This document shows, one piece after another, positions 10,384 through 20,289 of a DNA stretch of 64,000 nt (the stretch's first letter is position 1; each line of letters starts with the position of its first letter). The position numbers and the translations under genes are program-made. Origin of the DNA: Symbiodinium natans. Lineage: Eukaryota > Sar > Dinophyceae > Suessiales > Symbiodiniaceae. Location of the stretch: assembly GCA_905221605.1 (NCBI GenBank), contig CAJNDS010002297.1, positions 447,358 through 511,357 of the forward strand. Reading direction: 5' to 3'. A model generated the notes under the pieces. It was not told the DNA's origin, did no database searches, and saw only the letters and a list, made by a program, of their open reading frames with translations.

Positions 10384-11603
10384 GGGCTGCCCTGTCCCAA
10401 GTGATGAAGGTCACGAAGACAGATGCGGCGCAAGCAGTCCAAAGCATCCCCTTCTATGTTGAGGTGCGGGAATCAAGGGTCAGTCGTGATTTTAACTGCG
10501 TCTTAGGAATTGTCACGGCTGTTTGGGACTTTGGGAACATGTTCGACGGCTAGATGTGTGGAGACGGTTTAAAGATGAATGATTTCTTCGCAGAGATGAA
10601 CTCTTCGCAAAATGTTCAGGTGTCTGATGTTCTTCTGGCACTCGTGCCCGAGTTTGTACACGCAGAAACCGGCCGGTATTGCAATTATACCTCCTGGCTT
10701 TCTCGCGGATGGTGCAGGGCAGAGCTTTGGTGTCATGTCTTGAGCAACAAGCGTGACAAGAGCATCGTGGTCGTGCATTCTACCTTGGAAGCAAAGTTCA
10801 TGATGACTTGGGATTGGCAGGAAAACATTGTCGTCGATGGTGATTTCACTGTAGAAACAGATCGTGAAGTTGTGGTCAGCCTGGGACGCCGTGCGCTCGA
10901 ATGCAAGATCGCTCACCTGTCGGAAGAAGGGCCGTTGCAGGCATACCGGTACTTCTTGGCGCGGCAAGCCGCCATGTTGGGTCGGTCCCCGTTGACATGG
11001 GATACCGAAGGGTTTCTGGAACACTTCAAGTTTCCGAGCTTGGGGTTGGCCGTGGAGGACACCAGCAGCATGAATGCCGTGATGTGTGCCGTGCTGTCGG
11101 GAGATCTGATGATGCTCCGGCTGTTGGTCAGGCACAAAGCTGACCTGAACTTCACCATAACGGGGCTTGGAGAATTCGGCTTCCGGGACAGCTTCACCGT
11201 CCTCATGGCTGCTGTTAAGTCCAAGCAGCCGGCGACTTTGGTGGCGAGTTTGATCCACCTGCGCGCGGATGTCTCCCGCAGGGCAGATATTGGGGACAAT
11301 GCCGTGTCACATGTAAAATTTCCGGAGCAGGTGCGAATTCTGTTGGAGGCTCGTGCGGACTTCCACTCCGGGCGTGAGCCTTTCTGCTTCACGCCCCTGA
11401 CGCAAGCCTCTGGCATGACGAGCACTGCTACATTGAAAGCACTGCTGATGGCCCGGTGCGATCCGAACCCTGTTTCCAAAGGATTGGGCATCACACCCCT
11501 CGTTGGCTTGGTCCGCTTTGCCCGCGGCAGTCCCCATGCCTTGGCGTCGGCTGCCATGTTGCTGGAACACCGTGCTGACCCCAATGTGCCACGTCTGCAT
11601 TGA
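10384..11603 (+). CDS. Ankyrin-repeat protein with N-terminal 'SRGWCR' domain (two exons seen)
   Basis: The long frame starts with ATG at 10554, but its first 20 residues look intronic. An upstream in-frame exon reads 'ALSQVMKVTKTDAAQAVQSI' then 'PFYVE' (10384-10463) and joins by a GT-AG intron (10464-10619, 156 bp) to give 'PFYVE|VSDVLLALVPEFVH', a continuous strand expected in this family. The domain continues 'CNYTSWLSRGWCRAELWCHV', a motif I know from dinoflagellate ankyrin proteins. From about 11060 come degenerate ankyrin repeats ('LRLLVRHKADLNF', 'LIHLRADVS', 'RILLEARADF', 'LKALLMARCDPNP', 'AAMLLEHRADPN'). Such repeats usually bind proteins; nothing shows a catalytic role. The stop at 11601-11603 falls in mid-repeat, so the gene is truncated or spliced onward. 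The 5' end is unknown. Confidence 0.68.
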
Positions 11604-12990
11604 ACCGTTACCCCATGTCTACGCTTGTGACCCCTTAGCTGTATCCCATAGTTCTGACTGGCTTCGATGCTAAGCCCAACGTCCAGAGACCCCAAATGTT
11701 TGAAAAGCTTCCGAGCCATAAGACGTACGCCGTATACCCCCCCAAACCAGCCCTGCCGCCCCAAACTCTCAAGCCCCAAAGCTCGAGCCCTTCAGCGATG
11801 TTCAACAGATGGTCACTTCTCTAAATTACGGTCCCTCTTAGTTTTTTTTTTTTTCGAAGGTGGCCCCTAAGATTTAGGGGACCAGATTTTTGAGAACTGA
11901 CCAGATGTTCAAACCCAGGGGCGCGTGCATCCTTCGGGGGCTTTTGCCTTACAGTGTTACCAGGCTCGCGCGAGGTGCCTCTGCAGCAAACATCCTCTTA
12001 AGGGCTTTCATGGAGTAGCCTGGAAACCCCCACCACGGGGAATATGTCGCAAGCAAGGGGGGCGGGGCGTGGTTTGGGTATCCTCGGGTTGTGGCCAGAA
12101 TCACACCGGAAAAACCCACCCAATCTTGGAGTACAGTCTTGCTTGTCTTGCGGGTTCAGGGCTCCCTCACACCTACCAATTTAATAAGATTCCCATCAAT
12201 TTAGATGGGATTCTTATTCATGTTAGTGGGATTCCTATTAGTTTTCATAGGGTTCTCAAACCCGACGCCCGAAGCTGGCGACCCCGACGAAGCGCACGCC
12301 CGAGCCTGCCAAGGGCGTTTTTGCTGGGGCTGCAGCCTCCTGGCTGACAGGGCAGGCTCCGAAGCCTGGGCTTTAGACGCTTTAATGGGCTGTAGGGCCG
12401 GCTGTTGACCAAGATATGTAGGAGTTCGGTTATGTAGGAGCTGCCGCCAGGAAGTGTGGTTTTCCTAACACAATTCCTCCGCAATCCTGCCGTTAGCAAA
12501 GTAGAGTTTTGGCGCACCTTGAATATTAAAACTTCAGACCACGACCCAAACTGCCCCTAAATCCAAACCCTGCGGCGAGCCCAAGTGCACTGAGCCTCGC
12601 CGATGCGCCTGACAGAGGGGTCGGAATCCCGCCCCCTAGAAAAAGCATCGAGGTCCTGCTCCGAAGATACGAAGACTTTGGCCGGACTGCAGGGTTCAAC
12701 CCCTTTGGGCGTCGCGGCAAGTGTCGGCGACCAGGCGACGAGTTCCGTGGTGCCTAGGATTGCCTAGGCCTCAAACCCTTAAGCCCTCGATCGTAGGTAA
12801 CCCTAAAGTTTGAATGCCTGAAATGTAACCTTAAGAGGTGGACCCGGGGGTGGCCTGGGGATCGTGAGTTTTTCGTGGAAGGTGCTTAGGGTTTTGGAGA
12901 TTCTTGGAGACTTTTTGGAGGTTTTCTAGGTCTGTGGAGGTTCTTGGTGGTTTTTGTAGGGTTTAGGGTTTCGGGAGTTTATTGCCTCCT
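11604..12990. other. No recognised gene
   Basis: Contains a 12-base T run (11840-11852) and a 12178-12250 patch of the AT-rich palindromic repeat. No frame has convincing protein character. Confidence 0.4.
12178..12250. repeat. Patch of 21-bp palindromic AATAGGA/TCCTATT repeat
   Basis: Four degenerate units of the kind TGGGATTCYTATTNATTTTNA. It is the same family that fills 15878-17060, mostly on the opposite strand. Confidence 0.65.
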
Positions 12991-12994
12991 GGGC

Positions 12995-13249
12995 CAGGCG
13001 CTGGTCGAGCTGTTGCTGCAAAACGGGGCTGAGCTGCTCCCCAACGACCGAGGTTCCGAGCATAGCCCTGCAGCCCTAACAGCCCCAAAACGTCGCCAGC
13101 ATACCTTGTTCTCGGCAGCATTCCGTAGTTCTGCGCCGCCCGCAGAAGTCGTGGTCAGCGCAGTGCTTCTTGAGCATTGTGCATATGCGCATCTCTCTTT
13201 CGCAGACGCTTTGTCGATTGCGTTTGGGCATACAAGGCATGAAGCCTAA
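12995..13249 (+). CDS. Exon-like island resembling an ankyrin repeat end
   Basis: After GGGCCAG the frame reads 'ALVELLLQNGAEL', the second helix and turn of an ankyrin repeat, then 'LPNDRGSEHSP', a stretch of lower character, and 'AEVVVSAVLLEHCAYAHLSF', which could be another repeat helix. Stop at 13247-13249. It lies 1.4 kb downstream of the ankyrin gene on the same strand and might be a later exon of it or a relic of a related gene. Confidence 0.3.
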   Translation, partial: QALVELLLQNGAELLPNDRGSEHSPAALTAPKRRQHTLFSAAFRSSAPPAEVVVSAVLLEHCAYAHLSFADALSIAFGHTRHEA

Positions 13250-15127
13250 ACCCCTTCGAAAAGCCCAGCCTACATGCCAAAAGACTCCGGCCGTAACGAG
13301 TTGATTCTTCATGCGCCCTTACAAGTCTTTGCTTGTTGCGCGCACAACATCTTTTCCACCCAGTTCACCGACGAAGAGAGCACACTTACAACATTAAGTT
13401 ACAAGCGAGCGAAGAAAGCGCGTTAAATTGACATATTCAGTGTGTGAACGCTGCGAATGAGGCAGATAAAAAGGGCCTGATAAACCGACATATTTGGCCC
13501 TTTTCATCCTCATTCTCCCATCCTGGTTGTTACCTTCACGACTCGCAGAATAGAGGTTATGACAGACAACTCCGGCCGTAAAGAGCCTTGGCATGTCTAG
13601 AGGGGCCCCCAAACATGTTCCCTTTAAGACCTCAATCCTAAAGCCCCTAAAGCTCTAAACCCTTGGGGAGGTCTTGTTTGTTCATGTCCCTTTTTCTGGT
13701 GACTCTCTAGTCCCCAACCAAAAAATCAGGCTGCTGTTTCAGACGTGTGGGGGGAAGTGCAGGGTTTTAGGGATAGAGCTTTTGAGGATTATGTTTATGG
13801 CAAGTTTTAGGGTTGAGTGTGCGATATTCGGGGTCAGTGGCCCAACCCCCACCTTTCCAAAGCCCTGAGCCCTAAACCCTGTGAACTCTAAACCCTACGA
13901 ACCCTAGACCCTATGAACCTCAAACCCTAAACCTTAAACCCTAAACCCTAAACCCTATGCCTTAAACCCCTATTGACATCTTGCTTGGAGGCGACATGCC
14001 GGAGGACCTGGCCCGAGCCTGCGGGCATTTTCACCTCCTCCCTAGCCTCCAGAACTCGTTTTCGGTGTGAGGAGGAGGAGGAGGTTGCTGCGGGAGTCTA
14101 TGGCCGGGTCTCCATATACATACATATGTTTAGTATATCTATATAATTATTATTTGAATTATTTGTTTTGTACATCTATATATATATATATGTATATATA
14201 TATATGTATATTTCTTATGGCGTATTACTGAGACTACAGAGCTTGTGAAGGTTCAGGGTTGAGGGCTTCGTCAGCCTGGTGGTCGAGTGAGGTCGCAAGT
14301 CGATGAACCATCGCTGCCTCCTTATTCCTTGCTTCGCCTCCTTAGGAGGTGAGGTTTTCAATACACGCGTGTTCGCGAAGTAGAACCCGGCAACCAGTAC
14401 CAGTTGCCGATCTGTCTGTCCTCCAGCTCAAACGAGCTTCGGATTGAGGCGCTGGCATTTTCGTTGGAAGGCTTCGTGCAAAACGGCCAGAAACGCGTGA
14501 CGGCTTTGATCCCTCTAGGGTAGAACTAGGGTTGCTAGCCACCTAGCAGACCTCTGGAAGCGCCAAATTATAGCCTTAATGCCCTGAACACTTGCCAGGG
14601 GGCCTTGGTCTGTCCGACCTTCCGAATGCCTGGTGCGAGGCACCTACGAAGCAGGGCTGCGAAGATGTTGGAGTTGTTTCGGCTGTGCTCCAAATGCCCT
14701 GAACCTCATGGAAACAATCCCCAAAACCCTGAACGGGCTCCGGGTGCAGTTGCCTGCTGGAGGGACCTTTTGCTTCTTCGCAGTGTGGCGGCCTCCTAGC
14801 CCCAACCGACACGGCATTGAAGGCGACAATCCCGGACACCTAGGACTCTCACACTCCCAACTCGCAACACCCTGATGTTGGTACCTAGCCCTCGTGCAAT
14901 CCGGATGGCGGGCTCCGTGAAGTTGTGCCTCCGCAGCCCCTGCAAAATCTTCTTGAGCCCTATCAAAACCTAAACTAGACCCTAAGCTGCATAACCCTTA
15001 TGAACCTCACGCCCTAGGCCCTAAGCCCTAAACCCTAAACCGATTCCAAGCGAGCAGATATGCCTCCGTCCGTTGGCGCGGAGCCCAAGCGCGCCCAAGC
15101 GGCCGCGGTGCCTCAACTGCAGTGTCT
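13250..15127. other. Gene-poor stretch with CCCTAAA array and AT microsatellite
   Basis: CCCTAAA-like units occupy 13864-13970. An (AT)n/TATG microsatellite lies at 14116-14213. Degenerate CCCTAAA occurs at 14995-15040. A short coding-like patch ('KRADMPPSVGAEPKRAQAA') at about 15050-15110 has a possible acceptor upstream but no partner. Confidence 0.5.
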
Positions 15128-15250
15128 TCAGGGTTAAGGGTTGAGTTGAGGGGTTGAGGGGTTGAGGGGTTGAGGGGTTGAGGGGTTCAGGGGTTCAGGG
15201 GTTCAGGGGTTCAGGGGTTCAGGGGTTCAGGGGTTCACGGTTGAGGGTTG
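15128..15250. repeat. Octamer array GGGGTTGA turning into GGGGTTCA
   Basis: About five GGGGTTGA units followed by seven GGGGTTCA units. The base switch at one position halfway through implies expansion of two seed units side by side. It resembles a telomere-like derivative of G-rich strand polarity. Confidence 0.88.
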
Positions 15251-15877
15251 AGATTTCAAGGTTTAGCCTGGGGCACCAAAGCATCCCTGAAACCCTGTAA
15301 GGCCGAAGATCTAAACCCTAAACCCGAAGCCTGACAGCCCAAAGCCCTCGCCACAGACCCTCTCAGACGCCCGTCTCCGAGGTCCGAAGAGACGCTGAGG
15401 CCTCTCGGTTGGGGGTTTTCCGGGTTTCTTCTTTTTTTCTTTATATATATATATATGCTCACCCCCCCCCCCCTACGACAGACCCCGGAAGCGAAAAAAA
15501 GGCTACGGACAGCATAGCTGCACACAGCAGCCAGACACGTTCACAAACAATAGATATATACATATATATATATATGTGTGTATATCTATATATGGTACCT
15601 CCCCCCCCCCCCAAAAAAAAACACGTCTCCATATGCTCTTCCCTGAAGTCCGACAGATCGGCCTGCCAGTTTGGTCATGGTAGGGTTTTACTAATTCATT
15701 AAATATTTACTCAACTTCACAGATTTGTCTACCGTAATTGATTTCAAACACTTTCGTTAACTTCGTTGATTCCAAAAAGCTTAATTCACATAATTTGATC
15801 CACTCAGCAATTGCTCGAGCGAGTGCTCAAACAGAAGTGACCTGAACAATTTGCTGGACATCGTGGATTGCTATTAA

Positions 15878-17060
15878 TTTCAATAAGATTGCTGTTAGTT
15901 TTACTTGGGTTCCTATTAAATTTAATAGGATTCATAGGGTTCGTATGAGTTCAATAGGAATCCCATTTAAATCAATAGGAAACCCATTAAAATGAATGAG
16001 AACCCTATTGAAATTGAGACGAGTCTTTTGTGAAAACTTAGTAAGAATCCTAGTACAATCAATAAGAACCTGGTTGAAATACGTAGAAGCTTATTAAATT
16101 AACAGGGCTCCTATTAAATTTTCTTGGAGTCCTAAATTCAGAGGAATCATAGGAAGGCCATTGAAATGAATGGGAACCCTTTTGAATTCGTAGGAATGCT
16201 ATTCAAATTAATAGGAACCCTACAAAAGAATCTATGAATTCTTTTAAGAGTAACAGGAATCCGTTTAACATGAAGATGAATCCTATTAAAAGATTAAGAG
16301 GAGCCAATAAAATTCTATTAAAAAAGTAACGTGGACGCTTTAAAACTTGAAACAATAAGAGTCGTACTGTTAGAACTATGATGAACCCTATTAACACTTT
16401 TAATAAGTAGGATTGCTAATAAAATTAATAAGAGTTACAATAACATTACTTCGAGTCCAAGTGAAATAAATGAATAGGGAACAGGATTTAAAAGCATAAT
16501 CGGAGCACTGTGGAATCTAGTAGGACTCCTATGAACATTATTAGGAATCCTGTCAACATGAATGAGAAACCCTGCTAAAATGAATACGAAGCCTATTCCA
16601 ATTAATCAGAAGCCTTTTTACATGAATAGGAAGCTTGTCAAAGCAAACGGAACCCAATTAGAAATTGTACGACATCTTATGAAAATGAACAAGAAGCCTA
16701 TTGACATTAATAGGAATATGTTTAAAGTTTGTTATGATGCTGATGAAAATTCTTAGGCTAATTTATTAAAACTTTTATTAAAACTAACTAGGAATAAGAA
16801 TGCTATTAAAATGACTAAGAAGCGTATTCAAATTGCTTGGCATTTGAGTAAAATGAATAGGAATCAATCTTAAACCCAATAAAGCCCTTTAATAGGCATC
16901 CTGTAAAATTCAATACGAACCTCATTAAACAAATACAGGAACCCTATTGAAAATCACTTTGAATGCTAGTAAAATGATTACGATTCTTATTCATTAAATA
17001 AGGACCCCCATTAAAGTGAACAGGAGTATTGTAAAATTGAATAGGCAGCCTAAATCATAA
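15878..17060. repeat. Field of ~21-bp palindromic AT-rich repeats
   Basis: Around fifty degenerate units with consensus near TNAATAGGAANCCTATTAAAA. The core AATAGGATCCTATT is self-complementary, so each unit and neighbouring pairs can fold. ORFs in the field ('MNKKPIDINRN') are repeat translations. Confidence 0.85.
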
Positions 17061-17097
17061 TAAGGAATCATATAAGAACCCCTGAAAAAATCTTATC

Positions 17098-18085
17098 CAG
17101 ACTCCAGTTTCCAAAATTCCAAAAATCCAAAAACCCACCCCAAAGGTTTGGATTTTTGGAAACTCGAACGGGAGCCTCAAAATCCAAAAATCGAGCAAAT
17201 TCCTCGAGTTTCCAAAATTCCAAAAATCCAAAAAAAACCACCCCAAGGTTTGGAATTTTGGAAACTCGAGGAATTTGCTCGATTTTTGGATTTTGAGGCT
17301 CCCGTTCGAGTTTCCAAAAATCCTAAACTTGGGTTGGAATTTTTGGATTTTTGGAATTTTGGAAACTCGAGCGGGAGCCTCCAAATCCAAAAATCGAGCA
17401 AATTCCTCGAGTTTCCAAAATTCCAAAAATCCAAAAAAAACACCCCAAGGTTTGGAATTTTGGAAACTCGAGGAATTTGCTCGATTTTTGGATTTTGACG
17501 CTCCCGCTCGAGTTTCCAAAAATCCGAAACTTGGGTTGGAGTTTTTGGATTTTTGGAATTTTGGAAACTCGAGGAATTTGCTCGATTTTTGGATTTTGAG
17601 GCTCCCGTTGGAGTTTCCAAAAATCCTAAACTTGGGTTGGAGTTTTTGGACTTTTGGAATTTTGGAAACTCGAGCGGGAGCCTCCAAACCCAAAAATCGA
17701 GCAAATTCCTCGAGTTTCCAAATTTCCAAAAATCCAAAAAAATCACCCCAAGGTTTGGAATTTTGGAAGCTCGAGGAATTTGCTCGATTTTTGGATTTTG
17801 AGGCTCCCGCTCGAGTTTCCAAAAATCCGAAACTTGGGTTGGAATTTTTGGATTTTTGGAATTTTGGAAACTCGAGGAATTTGCTCGATTTTTGGATTTT
17901 GAGGCTCCCGCTCGAGTTTCCAAAAATCCGAAACTTGGGTTGGAGTTTTTGGATTTTTGGAATTTTGGAAACTCGAGGATTTTGCTCGATTTTTGGATTT
18001 TGAGGCTCCCGCTCGAGTTTCCAAAAATCCGAAACTTGGGTTGGGTTTTTTGGGTTTTTGGATTTTTGGAAATTCGAGGAATTTT
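17098..18085. repeat. 101-bp satellite with internal inversions
   Basis: Units of 101 bp run in the right part (landmark CTTGGGTTGGA at about 17530, 17630, 17830, 17934 and 18036). The left half also carries the same unit in inverted orientation, so long hairpins are possible. Each unit contains CTCGAGGAATTTGCTCGA and GGAATTTTTGGATTTTTGGA. Because 101 is not a multiple of 3 and the unit lacks stops in several frames, long ORFs appear on both strands, spelling 'FLDFWNFGNSRNLLDFW' and 'KIQKSSKFLEFPKFQ'. I regard these as repeat translations, not genes. Confidence 0.9.
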
Positions 18086-18293
18086 GGAGTGTTGGTCTTC
18101 CGCCCCCTTCCTGGACAGACTGGAAATGCAATTCCAGGGTCTGTCGTAGGGGGGGTGACCATATATATATATATATGTATATTCAGTTTTTTTAATTTTG
18201 CGGGTGGGCAGGGTTCTGGGATTGCGGAGCGTTCCTGAGCGAGCTCTTCAAGCGGGAAGCTTGGAAGGAAGCACCGAGTCGGCGCTGTATGGG

Positions 18294-18382
18294 GGGTTTA
18301 GGGTTTAGGGTTTAGGGTTTAGGGTTTAGGGTTTAGGGTTTAGGGTTTAGGGTTTAGGGTTTAGGGTTTAGGGTTTAGGGTT
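18294..18382. repeat. Near-perfect (TTTAGGG)n array, about 12 units
   Basis: Uninterrupted TTTAGGG heptamers. It is one of the two cleanest telomere-like arrays in the window and, being uniform, one of the youngest. Confidence 0.95.
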
Positions 18383-20166
18383 AGGGGGTGCAGAGCACGC
18401 GCTCGCATGAGCGAGAGTGCGGCTTCAAAGCAACCACGCGCTGCAAGAACCCATGAAAACAACCCGAAAGAGCCCGCGCTCAAGGAGTCAGCGCACGCCT
18501 GCTACATAGAGCTGCTATTGGATTCGGGGCGTGCCCTTGCCTTTGCGCGCTCTGCTACTCTTGAGGATACCTGTTTGGGGGAGGAGGGGGGGGGGGTTGG
18601 GGTTTGTTGAGGCGTGGTTTTTGTTGATGATTCTGGGTTTTTGGTTTTCAGTGTTTTGGGGTGTTGGGCCTAAATCGTAAGACATCTCCTGAGATCCAGA
18701 GTCTCTCAGTAGAGATCCTGCACGTGAGCTGCTTTCATGGCAATTGTTGCATGCCTCTGGGAGGCTTTGCGAAGGATGCAGCGCAAGCTCGATAGCTCAG
18801 TTTCTGACGCAGGACTGCGGGTTTCCGCCCTAAACGCCTCCTTCTGGGTTCAGGGTCCAGGGACAGCCTGCAACGTGCTTTTCGACCGAGTTCCACCTCT
18901 TGGGCCAGAAGTCCAATACCAGTAGTTCAAACTTCTTAAAGATCCAAAAGTTCCGAAAGTCACCCCTTGCACTGAAGCTGCAACTTGGTGATTGGAGCCT
19001 TGGTTTCGACGGTGTGCTATGGCGAGGCTGCTTTTGCAAGCTTGCTAGTGCCAGCAGATGGAAGATGTCGCTCCAAACACATGAGAGGAGTTGCTGACTG
19101 CCTGGCGTGGCTGGCAGAAAGAGATGCTCGTCAGTGAAAGGGATGGCCTTCGCCGGCCAGTTGCCGACAACCACTTGACTACTTCGTGTGCTTCTCATTG
19201 CTCAACATTGATGACGGAGTTCTTTTTTTGGACTGCTTCCTTCCTCGACACCCTGAATCGGCTCTTTACCCAGAAGCCCCAGATCGATCCGAGGAAGTCG
19301 CCGGACAGCTGCGTCGGCCTTGAAGCATTTGGCCGATGCTTGGCAGAGGTGGGTGTGAAAGTCTCGCAGGACTTGGAGGGGTTAAGGGTTGATGACTTAG
19401 TCTTCACAACTGAAGGTTGCAGAGGCTTGTGCTGGAGGTGTGCAGGTCTCGTCTGCGTAAGCCTTCATATCAACTGGAGGTTGACCAGGGTGTGGTGGCA
19501 GAAGCTTGCGCTGAAGATTGCTGCAGGGTTTGTGCTAGGTTTAGAGTTTGGGGTGTAGAAGGGCATAGGGTTTTGGATGTAGTGTTCATGGGCTACGGCT
19601 AGCCCAAACCCGAACCTTCAAGCTATCCCGCAACCCTACACCTTACACTGAACACCACATTCCTCTGCCCCCCCCCCCCCCCCCCCCCCCCCCCGCCCCC
19701 AAGAAGGTGGCCGGCACGGCAAAAACTGCCGTGGAGGCTGGCACTCCAGTTGTCATCAGCACGGGATCTGGATTGCACGACAACCCAAAACTCGGGAGGG
19801 TTCAGGCATGTTCAGGGTTCCAGAGTCCTTTCATTGCTCATGTGCCTAAGCCCCATGATCTCACGCATCCTCCACGAAAAAAGCTCCTTGTAGGGAATGA
19901 GGAAATGAGGCTCTCTAGAAATGCTGGAAATACGAGATGCGACTGATACCAAGTCCCTCTTCCCCACGAAGCACCAGCACGAGTAAATAATCTAAGGGCT
20001 AACGCCGCTTGAGCCTCCTTGTGCTCAGCACAAAGCCTGAGATGCTTCGGGCTGCAGCCCCGAGCTTCGGTGTTGGGATTCTGGGCCACAGGGTTTTGGG
20101 AAAGTTTTAGGTGTTAGGGTTTCAGGGTTTATCGTGTGGGGGGGGGTCTCTTTGGTCAAAGCCCCC
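18383..20166. other. Gene-poor stretch with 27-base C run
   Basis: A homopolymer of 27 C occupies 19668-19694. A coding-like patch follows ('TAKTAVEAGTPVVISTGSG', 19705-19790), but no borders could be set. Other ORFs here look like chance frames. Confidence 0.45.
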
Positions 20167-20281
20167 CCAAAAGCCACTGAGGCCCGAAATCGGGAATTCC
20201 TGAGAAGCATCCTCTGGGAGGTGGTGGGCTTAGACCCCAGCAGCGCGCTGGCGGCAGCCCTCAAACCATTTGACAGGCCTG
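20167..20281 (+). CDS. Exon-like island ending in a GTGAGT donor
   Basis: The frame 'KATEARNREFLRSILWEVVG' then 'LDPSSALAAALKPFDRPG' has strong protein character: an amphipathic helix followed by an Ala-rich helix. It ends exactly at G|GTGAGT, a textbook 5' splice site. The upstream border is hidden by a C run. No family recognised and no partner exon found. Confidence 0.4.
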
Positions 20282-20289
20282 GTGAGTTC

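Larger units (their letters stand above)
15441..18176. mobile_element. 2.7-kb block bounded by inverted (TA)n-C-run-TACGACAGACCC repeats
   Basis: The left end (15441-15489) reads (TA)n, GCTCA, a run of C, TACGACAGACCC, CGG. The right end (18134-18176) is its reverse complement: CCAGGGTCTGTCGTA, GGGGGGG, TGACC, (AT)n. The outer (TA)n tracts face away from the block. Inside lie a 21-bp palindromic repeat field and a 101-bp satellite, and no coding domain. This fits a non-autonomous terminal-inverted-repeat element or a composite of two inverted copies of a smaller repeat. No clear target-site duplication was found. Confidence 0.45.

Noticed and set aside
10569-11779. Long minus-strand ORFs opposite the ankyrin gene
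   Set aside because: Shadows of the plus-strand gene; the plus strand has recognisable repeats and domain motifs.
17055-18131. 358-codon ORF on the minus strand and several ~80-250-codon ORFs on the plus strand
   Set aside because: All are translations of the 101-bp satellite; open frames on both strands and repeated peptides show lack of coding constraint.
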